Counted from the stretch's first letter, positions 42,049 through 56,283 are shown. The stretch: DNA of 64,000 bases from a bacterium (GCA_015075175.1 JABTUV010000007.1:174122-238121); one strand, 5' to 3'. Numbers and translations: made by a program. Notes: generated by a model not told the origin, from the sequence alone.

Positions 42049-42442
42049 GCTGTCATTTCGACCGCAGCCAAACTGTCATTTCGACCGCAGGCAAGCTGTC
42101 ATTTCGACCGCAGGGAGAAATCTTCCCCGCGACCGGCGCCTTTCCGCAGGGTTCAAGATTTCTCCCTGCGGTCGAAATGACAGTTGAGCGCAAAAGATTT
42201 CTTCCTGCGGTCGAAATGACAGTTAACGCAAAGATTTCTTCCTGCGGTCGAAATGACAGTTGAGCGGAGATTTTCCTGCGGTCGAAATGACAGTTGAGCG
42301 CAGAGATTTCCTGCGGTCGAAATGACAGTTGAGCGCAGAGATTTCTCCCTGCGGTCGAAATGACAGTTGAGCGCAAGAGATTTCTTCCTGCGGTCGAAGC
42401 GGCAGTTGAGCGCAAAATTTCTCCCGCGGTCGAAGATGACAG
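42049..42442. repeat. R2 tandem array, about nine units
   Basis: Opens with two half units TGTCATTTCGACCGCAG, a full hairpin (42090-42181), then about seven direct repeats of roughly 35-45 bp of the form TGACAGTTGAGCGCA then GATTTCTTCCTGCGGTCGAAA. Unit length and middle differ, so it is not CRISPR. The surrounding 41988-42587 stretch has no other gene. Confidence 0.9.
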
Positions 42443-42587
42443 GGGAAGCGATCACAGCGGTGAAGTTCCCCTCAAGCCAGCGATAATATATCCAGATTTT
42501 GAGTTGCTTAACAGCCGGACGGTGTATCTACACGGCGATTCTCCGATCCCATCGTAACGCCGTTGCGAGGTCTCCGGAGTCTTGTCC

Positions 42588-45043
<2,456 letters not shown>

Positions 45044-45443
45044 CGCCGCCCTTCGACACGGACGGCCCGAGGCGAAATATGTTTCCTGCATGACCCCAAG
45101 TATTGTGCGCGCTTCAGGCCATCCTGCTCAGGGCTGTCGGGTGGGTTGTGCGCTGGACTTGTAGAGCACCGATAACCGGAACCGACAGGGCTGCGCAATT
45201 GGGATAACCGGAAACCGAAGTCCTGAGCCTTTCGAAGGGCGGCTTGGATGCTACGGACCCGCTCCATGCGGGCATCGGCTCCCCCCTTAACAAGGGGGGT
45301 TGGGGGGGGATGTAGCGTGTCGCCGGCGACGCCGCCCAGCTCTTGCCACGGGCGCAAAAACTGTTAACATTCTCCCTGCCGCAAATCGGTACAATCGCCG
45401 CCCTTCTCTGCTGGGCGGCCCTTCATGCACAGAGGATGGCGAC
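45044..45443. other. Intergenic region before the TPR lipoprotein
   Basis: Contains GATAACCGGA twice (about 45171 and 45203), and R5 CCCCCTTAACAAGGGGGGTTGGGG at 45283-45307. No gene. An AT-richer CTGTTAACATTCTCC near 45361 could be a promoter part, without a clear partner. Confidence 0.4.
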
Positions 45444-46475
45444 ATGAGAGCACGTCGTTGCGCGTGGGTAGGGATGCTCGGAACCGTCCTGCTCCTTTTG
45501 GGTTGCAGTCTGGAGCGGGAAATGACGGAAAAGGACTTCGTGCGCATCAGCCTGGACCTTTATTACGAAGGTCGGGCGGCGGAGGTTGCGGGAGACTTGG
45601 CCGGCGCGCGCGATCTCTACCTGCGTTCGCTGCGCATCGCCCCGCGGCCCATTGTTTACTACCAGTTGGGGATGCTGGAGTATCAGGAGAAGCGTTACGA
45701 CGCGGCCGTCGAGCAGATGAAGAAGGCGCTGGCGCTTTCGCCCAACTTCACGCAGGCCAGCGAGATGATCAAGCGGATCGAGGCGGGCCAGGAGCTCCTG
45801 TCCTCGCCGGAGGCGCGGCCACGGCTGGCGACGGAGCTGCCGGTGCGCGTTCCTGCACCGCCGGCGGCGGCTTACGGGAGTTCGCGGCCGGCCACGCCGG
45901 AGGGGGAGATCGTGGAGAGTCGTACGACGGCACCGCCTGCGGGTTTGCGGGAAGAAACGCCGCCATCCGTCGCCCTTCCTGCCGTGGGTGAATCCACGTC
46001 CGTCGCCGCGCCCGATACGGATGAGAACCTGGCGGGCGGGCTGCTCCTCTTGCACCAGGGCAAGTATGGCGAAGCCGAGACCTGGTTCAAGGAGCGCCTG
46101 CCGCGCGATCCGGGCAATGCCAACCTGCACTTTTATCTCGGCAACGCGCTGTTTCAGCAGGCGCGTTACAACGAAGCCTACCGGGCGTACCTGCGCGCGT
46201 TGCAGATCGACCCCGACATGGCCCGCGCCTACGTGAACCTGGGTTTCTGCCAGGAGATCCTGGGAACCAGCCTGGAGGCGGAGAGGAGTTACCTGCGCGC
46301 CGTCGAGCTGGCCCATCATCCCGACGCGCTTTACAACCTGGGACTCCTGTACCAGAAGCGCGGCATGTTCCGCGAGTCGATTCGCTACTTGGAGGCCTAC
46401 TTGGCGGCGGTTCCGGCGGGTCCTTCGGCGGATGAGGCCCGCCGGCAGATTCTTCTCATGCGGCGCGAGCGATAG
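45444..46475 (+). CDS. TPR-repeat lipoprotein
   Basis: Exported lipoprotein of 343 aa: a signal peptide (MRARRCAWVGMLGTVLLLLG) ends at lipobox Cys21. After it come two TPR units (SLDLYYEGRAAEVAGDLAGARDLYLRSL and YYQLGMLEYQEKRYDAAVEQMKKAL), a proline/alanine-rich linker (about 130-200), and at least three more TPRs ending in IRYLEAYLAAVP. It could be a scaffold for outer-membrane assembly or polysaccharide export. ftsK upstream is 400 bp away. The ATG follows GAGGATGG. Confidence 0.85.
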   Translation: MRARRCAWVGMLGTVLLLLGCSLEREMTEKDFVRISLDLYYEGRAAEVAGDLAGARDLYLRSLRIAPRPIVYYQLGMLEYQEKRYDAAVEQMKKALALSPNFTQASEMIKRIEAGQELLSSPEARPRLATELPVRVPAPPAAAYGSSRPATPEGEIVESRTTAPPAGLREETPPSVALPAVGESTSVAAPDTDENLAGGLLLLHQGKYGEAETWFKERLPRDPGNANLHFYLGNALFQQARYNEAYRAYLRALQIDPDMARAYVNLGFCQEILGTSLEAERSYLRAVELAHHPDALYNLGLLYQKRGMFRESIRYLEAYLAAVPAGPSADEARRQILLMRRER

Positions 46476-46488
46476 GCAATTGCAGGGC

Positions 46489-46621
46489 TGTCATTTCGAC
46501 CGAAGGGAGAAATCCTCGAATTGCAGGTCGAGGATTTCTCCCTTCGGTCGAAATGACAGCTGAGAATAAGGAATGACAGCTGAGCATAAGGGATGACAGC
46601 TAAGAATAAGGAATGACAGCC
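46489..46621. repeat. R2 hairpin plus three tandem 20-bp units
   Basis: TGTCATTTCGACCGAAGGG ... CCTTCGGTCGAAATGACA forms the R2 hairpin to 46558. It is followed by three units of AATGACAGCTGAGAATAAGG-like 20-mers up to 46621, ending 29 bp before the next start. Confidence 0.85.
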
Positions 46622-46649
46622 AAAGAGTGACCGCCAAGGAGTGTGCGTG

Positions 46650-46937
46650 ATGGCGTTTTCCGGTACGGTCGATGAGCTGGGACGATGGTTCGGCAGAGTC
46701 GCCCTGGCGTTGCGCAAGAATCCGTTCGGCATGTCGCGGGACGAGGCCAAGAAGGCCTATTTCCGCTTCCACCATCGGGGTGAAAGGGAGGAGCAGCCGG
46801 ACGCGCCCGACGATCCGGCGGCCAAGATCGACCGCATCATGCGCTACATGGAGGAGACCAGCGCCAAGTTGTCCAAGATCGAAGAGGACATCGAGTTTTT
46901 GAAAGAGCAGGTGGGATTGATCTTGAAGAAGCTGTAG
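46650..46937 (+). CDS. Small coiled-coil protein of unknown function
   Basis: A 95-residue protein with no family recognised. The first 35 residues are hydrophobic and basic (GTVDELGRWFGRVALALRKN), and residues 60-95 form a heptad coil (KIDRIMRYMEETSAKLSKIEEDIEFLKEQVG). It has no signal peptide. The ATG at 46650 follows AAGGAG; a GTG three codons upstream is possible. Its TAG stop starts an R1 hairpin. Confidence 0.6.
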   Translation: MAFSGTVDELGRWFGRVALALRKNPFGMSRDEAKKAYFRFHHRGEREEQPDAPDDPAAKIDRIMRYMEETSAKLSKIEEDIEFLKEQVGLILKKL

Positions 46938-46990
46938 GGTGCGCACGGCGCACCGCTGCGGTTAAAGAGACTGTATGGCGCGCACGGCGC
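46935..46990. repeat. R1 hairpins at the end of the coiled-coil gene
   Basis: TAGGGTGCGCACGGCGCACC begins at the stop codon (46935-46937): stem GGTGCGC/GCGCACC, loop ACG. A second degenerate copy (GCGCGCACGGCGCC) follows. Confidence 0.8.
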
Positions 46991-47045
46991 CGGCGCGGCG
47001 CCGGATCCTGCGACGCTTCAGCAGGCCGAAGGTCGCCGAAGCGCT

Positions 47046-47912
47046 CTAAATCGAAGCGGGGCCTTGATGCGCCGTCATCCACCTCTGGACAGCCTGACCG
47101 ACGGGATGCATGGGAAACGTGGAAAGGAACTTCCGGCATAAACTCAACGCGTGCGCCGTGTCCTTCAGGTGCTCGCCGTAAATCAGTATCATGTAGTAAA
47201 CGGCTTCAGGCGCGTAGCGAGTGTCCATGATGCGGTTGGCCGCCCGCTTGTAGGCATCCAACGCATTTTGAAAATCGCCTTTTGCTTCAAAGGCCCGTCC
47301 GGCCTTGATGAGTGCGTCCGATGAGAGCTGATCCACACGACCCTGTTTCTGCAACTTCCCATAAGCGCGGAGGGCGGAAGTCGAACGGCGCACGGGCCGC
47401 GTTCCCGTGGGCGCACCCGCCGAGCCAGGCGCCCTCGTGATCTTGGCTCCAGCCGCAGCCTGCAACAGCGGCCCCGCGGAGAAGAGGCCCATCACCAGTG
47501 TGAGAATAATCCAGTACCACCGTTTCGGCGGCTCAGCCGTCCACGTTCCGTGGTTTCGCTTTTCGTAATATATGATCTTGGTGGGCGGTCTCCTAAGTTG
47601 CTCCCAGTAACGGTCTTCGTGAACAATAGGCGCCGATCCCCATCGCGTAACGGACACACGATCTTGCATTCGCCCAAAATTGTGTTCGACGTCATCGACG
47701 ACATAAGCGTAGTATGAAACATGAAACGTCTCTTCCTTGCCTCCGCTTGACGGTCTGGTTTCAAATTTCTCTACTAAGTTCGCGGTCGATTCGACGTAGC
47801 GGGAATAGTGATATAATCGCGTTACGGTTGTGTACAGACACCATAAGAAGATGACTCCAAAAACAGCGCCGGCGATTAGATTGACGATGGGTGGGTTTTG
47901 GGCCTCGCGCAT
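47046..47912 (-). CDS. Membrane protein with DUF3592-like part and TPR tail
   Basis: A 288-residue membrane protein. Helix 1 (IVNLIAGAVFGVIFLWCLYTTVT) is followed by a beta-rich periplasmic-type domain (VESTANLVEKFETRP, FHVSYYAYVVDDVEH), helix 2 near 130-150, then a TPR-like tail (SDALIKAGRAFEAKGDFQNALDAYKRA). DUF3592-type proteins have a similar two-helix shape; the function is unknown. A TTG further upstream could start it, but ATG 47912 has AAAGGA at the right distance. Confidence 0.55.
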   Translation of the reverse strand: MREAQNPPIVNLIAGAVFGVIFLWCLYTTVTRLYHYSRYVESTANLVEKFETRPSSGGKEETFHVSYYAYVVDDVEHNFGRMQDRVSVTRWGSAPIVHEDRYWEQLRRPPTKIIYYEKRNHGTWTAEPPKRWYWIILTLVMGLFSAGPLLQAAAGAKITRAPGSAGAPTGTRPVRRSTSALRAYGKLQKQGRVDQLSSDALIKAGRAFEAKGDFQNALDAYKRAANRIMDTRYAPEAVYYMILIYGEHLKDTAHALSLCRKFLSTFPMHPVGQAVQRWMTAHQGPASI

Positions 47913-48121
47913 GGCCAGATGGTCCTTTGGCAATGGTCGCCGCGAAATACCGATGTCCGATGGAGCGATCTTGATGGTATCACAGACGAAACAGGCAAGT
48001 CAAGGCGGTGACCCGTTGACAGGTGCAGTCGCAAAAATTTTCGGCTGCACATCGCGCGGAACTGCTCCAAGCGGTCGCCGCGGTTGCGGGGGGGCTGAGC
48101 CGTCACTTCGACCGAACCACG

Positions 48122-48212
48122 CTGTCATTTCGACCGAAGGGAGAAATCCTACCCGCCGCCGCCGCGGTGCGAGTACGCGGGAGAAGATTTCTCCCTTCGG
48201 TCGAAATGACAG
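48122..48212. repeat. R2 hairpin, copy 4
   Basis: TGTCATTTCGACCGAAGGG with AGAAATC and its complement CTTCGGTCGAAATGACAG, loop about 36 nt. A half copy (TCACTTCGACCGAACCACG) lies just left of it. The rest of the 47913-48296 gap holds nothing else recognisable. Confidence 0.85.
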
Positions 48213-48296
48213 ATTCACCGCCATGTGCAAAAAACTCGATTTGCGCTTTCTGTTGCGCCGTTCACCAGGCGGACACAGCCGTGGCGAGCGTCCCCC

Positions 48297-49340
48297 TCAC
48301 GCACCCGCCGAGTCGGGCGACCGGTTGCCTTGGGAGCGGTGGGATGCCGCCAATTCCTGCGCCACTTCCCATTCGATTCGTTCCAGCACTTGCGGCAGCG
48401 GCATTTCCACCTTGGCGCCGGCGGCGCGCACGTGGCCGCCCCCGCCGAAACGGCCGGCGATCTTGTTGACGTCCACCCCGCCCTTGGAGCGGAAGTTAAG
48501 CTTGCAGCGCGTCGGCGAAAGTTCGACCACGAGCGCGATCACCTCCACGTCGCGCACAATGCGGGGAACTTCGACCACCCCCTCCAGCTCGGAATAGCTG
48601 ATGCCCTCGCGGCGGATCGACTCCTCGGTGATGTAAAAGAGCGCCAGGCGGCCGTCCAGTTTGGCCGCCAGCGTCTGCATTGCCGCCACGATCACGCGCA
48701 TGGCCGGCCAGCTGCGGAACTCGCGATACTCGCCGTAGGCCGCCTCCGAACTGACCCCCATGTCCAGAAAGCGCGCGGCCATGCGCAGCGTGCGGCCGTC
48801 GGTGTTGCTGAAGCGATACCAGCCCGTGTCCGTCGCAATCGCGGAATAGAGCACGCGCGCCGCTTCCAGTGTGAAGGTCACGCCGCAGGCGTCCCACAGC
48901 TCCGCCACGAGCAGGCCCGTGCTGGAGGCGCCCGTGTCGATCAACGCCACGTCGAAGCCGTCGCCGTTGCCCACGTGGTGGTCCAGGCACAGGCGCCGCA
49001 TCGAGTGCGCCCTAAGCGGCTCCTCCAGTTTTCCCAACCGATGCATGTAGCCCGCGTCCAGCAGCCAGTGGACTTCGCCGGGGAGAAGCTCCAACCTCCG
49101 CTCCGGCAGGTACGAGCGGCAGACGCGGTCGGGATCGAGATACTTCAGGCTGTCGTACAGCGGCTCCTCCAGCACGATGCGCGCGCGCCGTCCGAGCTTT
49201 TGCAAAAGGTAATAGAGTCCCAGTGACGCACCGACGGCGTCGGCTTCCGGATTGGCGTGGGTCGTAATTAAGAAGGGAACATCCCGCTGCAGTTCGTCCA
49301 GGAGCGGACGCCAGGCGGACGGCGGTAGACCATTACTCAT
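48297..49340 (-). CDS. DHH/DHHA1 phosphoesterase (NrnA-like)
   Basis: Bifunctional nanoRNase/pAp phosphatase-type protein of about 347 aa that would degrade short RNA or 3',5'-ADP. Motif I is THANPEADAVGAS (residues 28-40), where the usual Asp of PDxDA is Glu; the DHH motif LDHHVGNGD is near 122; and the DHHA1 motif GGGGHVRAAGAKVE is near 307. It uses two metal ions. Two ATGs compete; 49340 lies six bases after AAGGAG. Whether the Glu weakens activity is not known. Confidence 0.87.
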   Translation of the reverse strand: MSNGLPPSAWRPLLDELQRDVPFLITTHANPEADAVGASLGLYYLLQKLGRRARIVLEEPLYDSLKYLDPDRVCRSYLPERRLELLPGEVHWLLDAGYMHRLGKLEEPLRAHSMRRLCLDHHVGNGDGFDVALIDTGASSTGLLVAELWDACGVTFTLEAARVLYSAIATDTGWYRFSNTDGRTLRMAARFLDMGVSSEAAYGEYREFRSWPAMRVIVAAMQTLAAKLDGRLALFYITEESIRREGISYSELEGVVEVPRIVRDVEVIALVVELSPTRCKLNFRSKGGVDVNKIAGRFGGGGHVRAAGAKVEMPLPQVLERIEWEVAQELAASHRSQGNRSPDSAGA

Positions 49341-49485
49341 CATTGACTCCTTGTCGCGTTGCGCCAGATTAGCCGTCAGGCGCGCGCCGCGCAACGTGAA
49401 ATCCAACGCCAAACCACTTGATGAATCGGGCCAAGCCGGTTAAGAATGCTCTCCGTATACGAGTGACGACTACGGAGGTTCTTCC

Positions 49486-50134
49486 ATGTCCGCAGCCTTC
49501 TTTCCTGGTGTCGCTCTCTGCCTCTTTTGCCGGCCGCGCTGGCTCAATCCGACGCCGCCCACGACCGAGCCTGATCCGCTCGCGCCCGTGGCCGACGCGC
49601 CCGGTCTGCCGCGTGCTCATCCAGCGACTCCATCTCCATCGACACACCCTGCCCGGTGCGCGAAGCTCTCGCCAGCTCATAATGTGCCGTCCTACTGAGA
49701 ATTGCGGTCCGACCAGCCCTGGGCGATCGAGGAAACGGACGAGTGGTTGGGGACGGCAGTGGGACGTAGTCCACTTCAACTTCGGACTGCACGACATCCG
49801 GCGCATGGACGACGGCAGCCGCCGCGTCGAGCCCGCGACCTACAGAGAGAATCTCCCGCATCATCGTCGCCCGCAAGCGGACGGGCGCCAAGCGATCAAA
49901 CCACACCACGTTCCCAACGGGCGCCTCTATCCGTTCGCGTTTTGGAGACGTGGGACTCCTATAACAGCATCGCCGAAAGGGTGATGAAGGAGAACGGCGT
50001 CGCCATCAACGATCTCTACGCCTTCGCCCTGCCGCGCCTGGCGGAGTTGCAGCGGCCCAACAACGTGCACTTCACGCCAAAAGGCTCGAGCGCTGGCGCA
50101 GCAGGTGGTGGCGAAGATCAGAGAGGCGCTGTAG
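49486..50134 (+). CDS. Exported SGNH/GDSL hydrolase (frameshifted)
   Basis: Esterase/lipase-like enzyme. The ATG at 49486 after ACGGAGG opens a signal peptide (MSAAFF, then LVSLSASFAG in another frame). The pieces then give GLPRVL, DSISIG with the catalytic Ser (near 49628), DVVHFNFGLHDIRRMDDG (block III Asn), GVAINDLYAFALP, and NNVHFTPKGS with the catalytic Asp/His block. Several single-base breaks at 49500-49960 split it. The stop TAG (50132-50134) starts an R1 hairpin. Confidence 0.7.
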
Positions 50135-50153
50135 GGTGCGCACCGCGCAACGT
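50132..50153. repeat. R1 hairpin at the SGNH gene stop
   Basis: TAGGGTGCGCACCGCGCAACG: the stop codon opens the repeat; the last stem base pair is lost (GCGCAAC against GGTGCGC). Confidence 0.7.
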
Positions 50154-50205
50154 TTGGCTGCCTCTTGACCTGGCTCATAAGCATTCCCGCTCATATCTGC
50201 GCCAT

Positions 50206-51386
50206 ATGCCATTTGGTTTCGTGTTTCTTACTTTGCATGTTCCACAGAGCCTGTCCGTCCAGGACTTCAGGCTGCAGGTCCGCTCGGATCCGACGGCGCC
50301 ACGATCCAGAAGTTGGGCGAGAATCACTTCAAGGTCTCGCTCGGCGCCGCGCCGGGTCATCCCGACTGGCCCAACCTCCTGCAGTTTACCATCCTGCGCA
50401 ACGCCAAAGGCAACGCCCTGCAACTCGACGTAGTCTTCACGGGCGGGACGGGCTATTCTTTCAACGAGTATTTTCAGTCTTATTCCTATGATGGGGTGAA
50501 TTGGCGCCCCGTGGACTGGAAGCTCGGGCATCGCATGAGCAAACAGGAGGATTCGATTACCTTTCCCGTTTTTGAGAAAAACAGGGTTTACGTCGGCAGG
50601 CAGGTTCCTCTGTCCTTTGAGCATATTGAGAGCTTTATCAAAAAGTGGCGAAAAACCCCTCACGTCACAGTTCATGTCATAGGGAAATCGCTTGAGCGAA
50701 GAAACCTGTACCGAATTGAGATTACGGACGCCAACAGTCCCCATCCACGCGATGAACGGTGGGTGCACTGGTTCGCCAATCAGCATCCCGGCGAGCACAA
50801 CTCACAGTGGCGCATGGTGGGCATGATCGAGTGGCTCCTGTCGGACGAGGGTGCGGACTGCCGGCGGCGCTTCATTTGCCATTTCAATCCCATGATGAGT
50901 CCGGACGCACCGTCGCACGGCTGGTATCGTATTAACGCCCAGGGCGTGGACATGAATCGCGCGTACCGGGCCGAGGGTTCCGATAAGGATGCGCAGGCGC
51001 ACGAGGCGTATCTTTATCAGCGCGATCTGGAGAGTCTTTTTGCAAGCACCGAACCGCCGACTTCGCTGTGGTGCATGCACACGTGGAGCGGCAACGTGGA
51101 TCCGCGCATTCTGCCCGGCCCGGAGATGGCGCCGCTGGGTGGTTGGGAGACGCTGCGGGACCTGATCAACCGGCACAACCACGCCGACCTGGTCCGCCCG
51201 ATGGCGAAGTGGGTGGTGAAACCCGAGACGCGCACCTACTGGACGGACGGCATGCATGTTCAGTTCGGCGCGACGTCGGTTTTGTGCGAAGGCGGTGCGA
51301 TTATTAAGACGAAGGAGGCCAACAAGGAGTCGGGGGTGGTATTGATGAAGGGGTTGGCGGAGTATTACCGCGGCACGCGACCCTAG
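50206..51386 (+). CDS. M14-family zinc carboxypeptidase-like protein (N-terminus frameshifted)
   Basis: Peptidase resembling the cytosolic-carboxypeptidase branch of M14. The clean part runs from GENHFKVSLGAAPGHPDW at 50316 to the end. It includes the beta domain (VFTGGTGYSFNEYFQ), the metal motif QHPGEHNSQW near residue 190, NPMMSPDAPSHGWYRINAQGVDMNR (substrate pocket) and SLWCMHTWSGN (second His). A signal-like start (MPFGFVFLTLHVPQSLSVQD) at 50206 joins after a break near 50280. It probably acts outside the cytoplasm on muropeptides or other small peptides. Confidence 0.78.
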
Positions 51387-51400
51387 GTCGCGCACGCGTC

Positions 51401-51805
51401 TTACTCGGCCTCCCAGTCCTCGATGCGCAAACCGGGCACACGCGAGAACTCGCGCACGTTGTGCGTCACAAGCGTTACATCATGAGCGAGAGCGGTCGCG
51501 GCGATGAGCGGGTCATTGGCTCCGATCATCCGCCCCCCGTTGTGCAGCCCCGCTCCAATTCGTCCGTAAGGTCGAGCCGCGGTGGAATCCAAAGGTAACG
51601 AAGGTATTCTGTCCAGAAAATCGGAAATCATCTCCGGGTTCACGTCCCGCTTTGTCCTGAGAAAAGCCCCGAAATAGAGGTCGGCCTCCATGGCGGCGCA
51701 AATGACCAACTCACTCGCGGAGGGCGGCGCAATCCGCCGGGCAACGTTTGTGCGCGCCTGGTTCAAGAAAGCGATGCAGGCCGTACTGTCGAGAAGATAC
51801 GTCAC
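51401..51805 (-). CDS. vapC: PIN-domain ribonuclease toxin (VapC-like)
   Basis: A 134-residue PIN protein with the acidic triad Asp6 (LLDSTACIAFL), Glu40 (AAMEADLYFG) and Asp near 95-99 (GANDPLIAATALA). It would cut RNA in a toxin-antitoxin system. It starts with GTG right after the antitoxin-like ORF. It is convergent with the M14 gene (14-bp gap). Confidence 0.85.
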   Translation of the reverse strand: MTYLLDSTACIAFLNQARTNVARRIAPPSASELVICAAMEADLYFGAFLRTKRDVNPEMISDFLDRIPSLPLDSTAARPYGRIGAGLHNGGRMIGANDPLIAATALAHDVTLVTHNVREFSRVPGLRIEDWEAE

Positions 51806-51820
51806 GGCAACAGACTCGGT

Positions 51821-51988
51821 TCATCCAGCCGCGGTTGCGAGCGGCTCGCCCTTCCAGGCGCCGGCAAAACGCGCTACAAAACCCCTGCCCCAGGTCTCCG
51901 CGTCGCCGACCACCGGGCCTGTCGCACTCTCCTCGTTCACGCTGAGCACGCCTTCCACGTCCTTGCCGCGCATCGATTCGGGAACCAT
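51821..51988 (-). CDS. Antitoxin-like small protein (VapB type)
   Basis: Short ORF (55 aa from ATG 51988) ending just before the PIN gene. The recognisable piece is RFAGAWKGEPL near its C-terminus, which is like the toxin-binding end of several VapB-type antitoxins (WKGEPLxR). The N-terminal part looks swabbed of the usual DNA-binding fold: MVPESMRGKDVEGVLSV. It may be shortened by the R1 repeat and valS on its other side, or be damaged by sequence error. Regulation of the pair cannot be read. Confidence 0.5.
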   Translation of the reverse strand: MVPESMRGKDVEGVLSVNEESATGPVVGDAETWGRGFVARFAGAWKGEPLATAAG

Positions 51989-52016
51989 GAGCTTCAGCGC
52001 GCCGCCAGGACCGATT

Positions 52017-52037
52017 TGGTGCGCGCTGCGCACCCTA
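52017..52037. repeat. R1 hairpin at the valS stop
   Basis: On the minus strand TAGGGTGCGCAGCGCGCACC begins at the valS stop: same stem GGTGCGC/GCGCACC with loop AGC. Confidence 0.75.
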
Positions 52038-54700
52038 CGACAGCGACTCCAGCTTCGCCTTCAGCACATCGTATTCGTGTCGGAGAGACGCCGCCTTTTC
52101 GCGTTCTTTTTGCACTACCTCGGCGGGCGCCTTGTTGGTGAAGGTCGGGTTGGAAAGTTTTCCCTCGACGCGCGCCAGGTCCTTCTCCAGCTTCTCGACG
52201 TTCTTGGAGAGCCGCTCGATCTCCCTATGTTTCAGCTCCTCAGACCACAGCAGGACGACTTGTGTTCCATGCACGACCGACACCGACGAGGCGGCGGGAA
52301 CCTCGTCAAGCGCGATCATGCGCCGCTCCGGCTTGATGCGCGTCAGGCGCGCGATGTCGCCAAAGAGGTTGTTCAGCGCCGGCGTCTCGCCGGTGAAGAC
52401 AACTTCCGCGGTCTCCGACGGCGACATCCCGATCTCACCCCGCATGTTGCGAATCGCATACACGTACTGCTCGAAATCGTCAAACTCGCTCTCCAGCGCC
52501 AGGTCCCGCAGCGAGGGCCTTGGGCGCGGATACTCCGCGACCATGATCGACTCCTCGCGCGCCAATCCATGTTGCAGCAGCGCCTGCCAGATTTCCTCGG
52601 TCACGAACGGCACGATGGGATGCAACAGCTTGATGGTCTCACGCAGCACGTAAATCGCGCAGGCCAGCGCCTCGGCGCTCTCGGCGCGGTCCGGGGAATA
52701 CATGCGCGGTTTAAGGAGCTCGAGGTACCAGTCACAGTACTCGTGCCAGAGAAAATGATAAAGCGCGTGGGCTGCGTCGTTGAATCGGTAGCCGTCGAAG
52801 CCCGCGCGCGTCGTTTCGATGACATACTGGAGGCGCGACAGCATCCAGCGGTCCGCCCACTCGCCGCCTCCATGACCGATCCGCTCGATCCGCTCCGCAA
52901 TCGCGCCCGCGTTGGATTCATCAACCTGTGACAACACCAGCCGGTAGGCGTTCCACAATTTGTTGATATAATTGCGATAGCCCTCAATGCGCTTGGTGTC
53001 CAGATTGATGTTGCGGCCCTGTGCGGCCAGAATGGTGAGCGTGAAGCGCATCGCGTCCACGCCGTACTGCGCGATGATCTCCAGGGGATCGACGGCATTA
53101 CCCAGCGACTTGCTCATCTTGCGCCCGTGTTCGTCGCGCACCAGAGCCGTGATGTACACGTCGCGGAAGGGCACGTCGCCCATAAACTTCAGCCCCGCCA
53201 GAATCATGCGCGCAACCCAGAAAAAGATGATATCGTGGGCGGTAATAAGAACGCTGGTGGGATAGAACGTCGCCAGCTCCTTCGTCTTATTCGGCCAGCC
53301 CATGGTCGAAAACGGCCAGAGTTGCGAGCTGAACCAGGTGTCCAGTACGTCTTCGTCCTGGCGGATGTCGGCGGCGCCGCAATGCGCGCAGCGCGCGGGA
53401 TCAGTCTCCTCGACGGTCTCCTTCCCGCAGGCGTCACAGTACCATACGGGAATCCGGTGCCCCCACCAGATTTGCCGGGAAATGCACCAGTCGCGCAAGT
53501 TGTCGATCCATGCGAAATACGTATTCTTCCACTGATCGGGGTGGAAGCAGACGCGGCCGTCCTGGACGGCGCGGCGCGGCTCCACCATCAACGGCCCCAT
53601 GCGCACAAACCACTGGCGCGAGAGAAAAGGTTCGATGTCCGCGTCGCAGCGGTAGCAGGTCCCCACGCGGTTGGGCATCTCCTCGACCTTCAGCAGCAGA
53701 CCCTGGCGGTCCAAATCTCTGACGATCTGTTTCCGGCATTCGTAGCGATCCATGCCCACGTAGGCGCCGGCGGCCTCGGCTATCCGCCCGTCCTTGGTGA
53801 AAATGTTGATTTCCTGCAAACGGTGGCGCTTGCCGATCTCGAAATCATTAATGTCATGGGCGGGCGTCACCTTGAGCGCGCCGGTGCCGAATTGCATGTC
53901 AACATACGAGTCGCCGATGACTATGAGTTCACGGTTGACGATCGGAAGTATGACGCTCGTTCCAATCTTATCTTTATGACGAGGGTCGTCAGGGTTCACG
54001 GCGACGGCCGTATCGCCCAGCATGGTCTCGGGGCGGGTGGTGGCCACGATCAATCCATCGCCGCCGTCGGCGCCCGGGTAGCGAACGTAGTAGAGCTTTC
54101 CCTCGCGGTCGACGTAGTCGACTTCATCGTCCGAGATGGCCGTGCCGCAGCGGGGGCACCAGTTGACCAGATAATCGCCGCGATAGATGAAGCCCTCTTT
54201 ATAGAGTTGCACGAACACCTTGCGCACAGCGGCGGAGAGACCTTCGTCCATGGTAAAGCGCGCGCGCGCCCAATCGCAGCTGCAGCCCATGGTCTTCAGC
54301 TGCTCAATGATGGTGTTGCCGTATTTTTCCTTCCACTGCCAGATGCGCGCGACCAGCTTCTCGCGGCCGAGATCGTGGCGCGTGAGCCCTTCCTTCGCCA
54401 GCGCCTTTTCGACCACGTTTTGGGTGGCGATGCCGGCGTGATCCGTGCCCGGCATCCAAAGCACGTTGTATCCGTCCATACGCTTGTAGCGGCAGAGGAC
54501 GTCCTGCAAGGTGTTATTGAGCGCGTGGCCCATGTGGAGAATGCCGGTGACGTTGGGCGGAGGAATCACAATTGAGAAGGGCGGTTTCCGGCTCTCGACA
54601 TCGGCGTGAAACAAGTCGCGCGAGAGCCAGAAGTCGTACCATTGCTGACGCGACGCATGGGGATCGAAGGTCTTGGGGATTTGCGTCGGGCGCGTGGCGC

Positions 54701-54704
<4 letters not shown>
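52035..54704 (-). CDS. valS: Valine--tRNA ligase
   Basis: Class I aminoacyl-tRNA synthetase, 889 aa, normal for ValRS. It has HMGHALNN (HIGH motif) near 55, the editing domain (LIVATTRPETMLGDTAVAVNP near 225), zinc-knuckle cysteines (WYCDACGKE, RCAHCG), KMSKSLGNAVDPL near 560 and the C-terminal coiled coil (RLSKNVEKLEKDLARVEGKL) that grips tRNA. The ATG at 54704 follows GGAAGG and overlaps the cimA stop (ATGA), so cimA-valS are translated together. Its stop TAG starts an R1 hairpin. Confidence 0.97.

Positions 54705-56283
<1,579 letters not shown>

Noticed and set aside
42049-42442. CRISPR array
   Set aside because: Units repeat with almost no unique spacers and unequal lengths, the repeat also occurs as lone hairpins elsewhere, and no cas gene is present.
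48297-49340. DHH protein as inactive because of Glu in motif I
   Set aside because: NPEADA/NPEGDA-type variants seem to occur in related families and the other metal motifs are intact, so loss of activity cannot be claimed.
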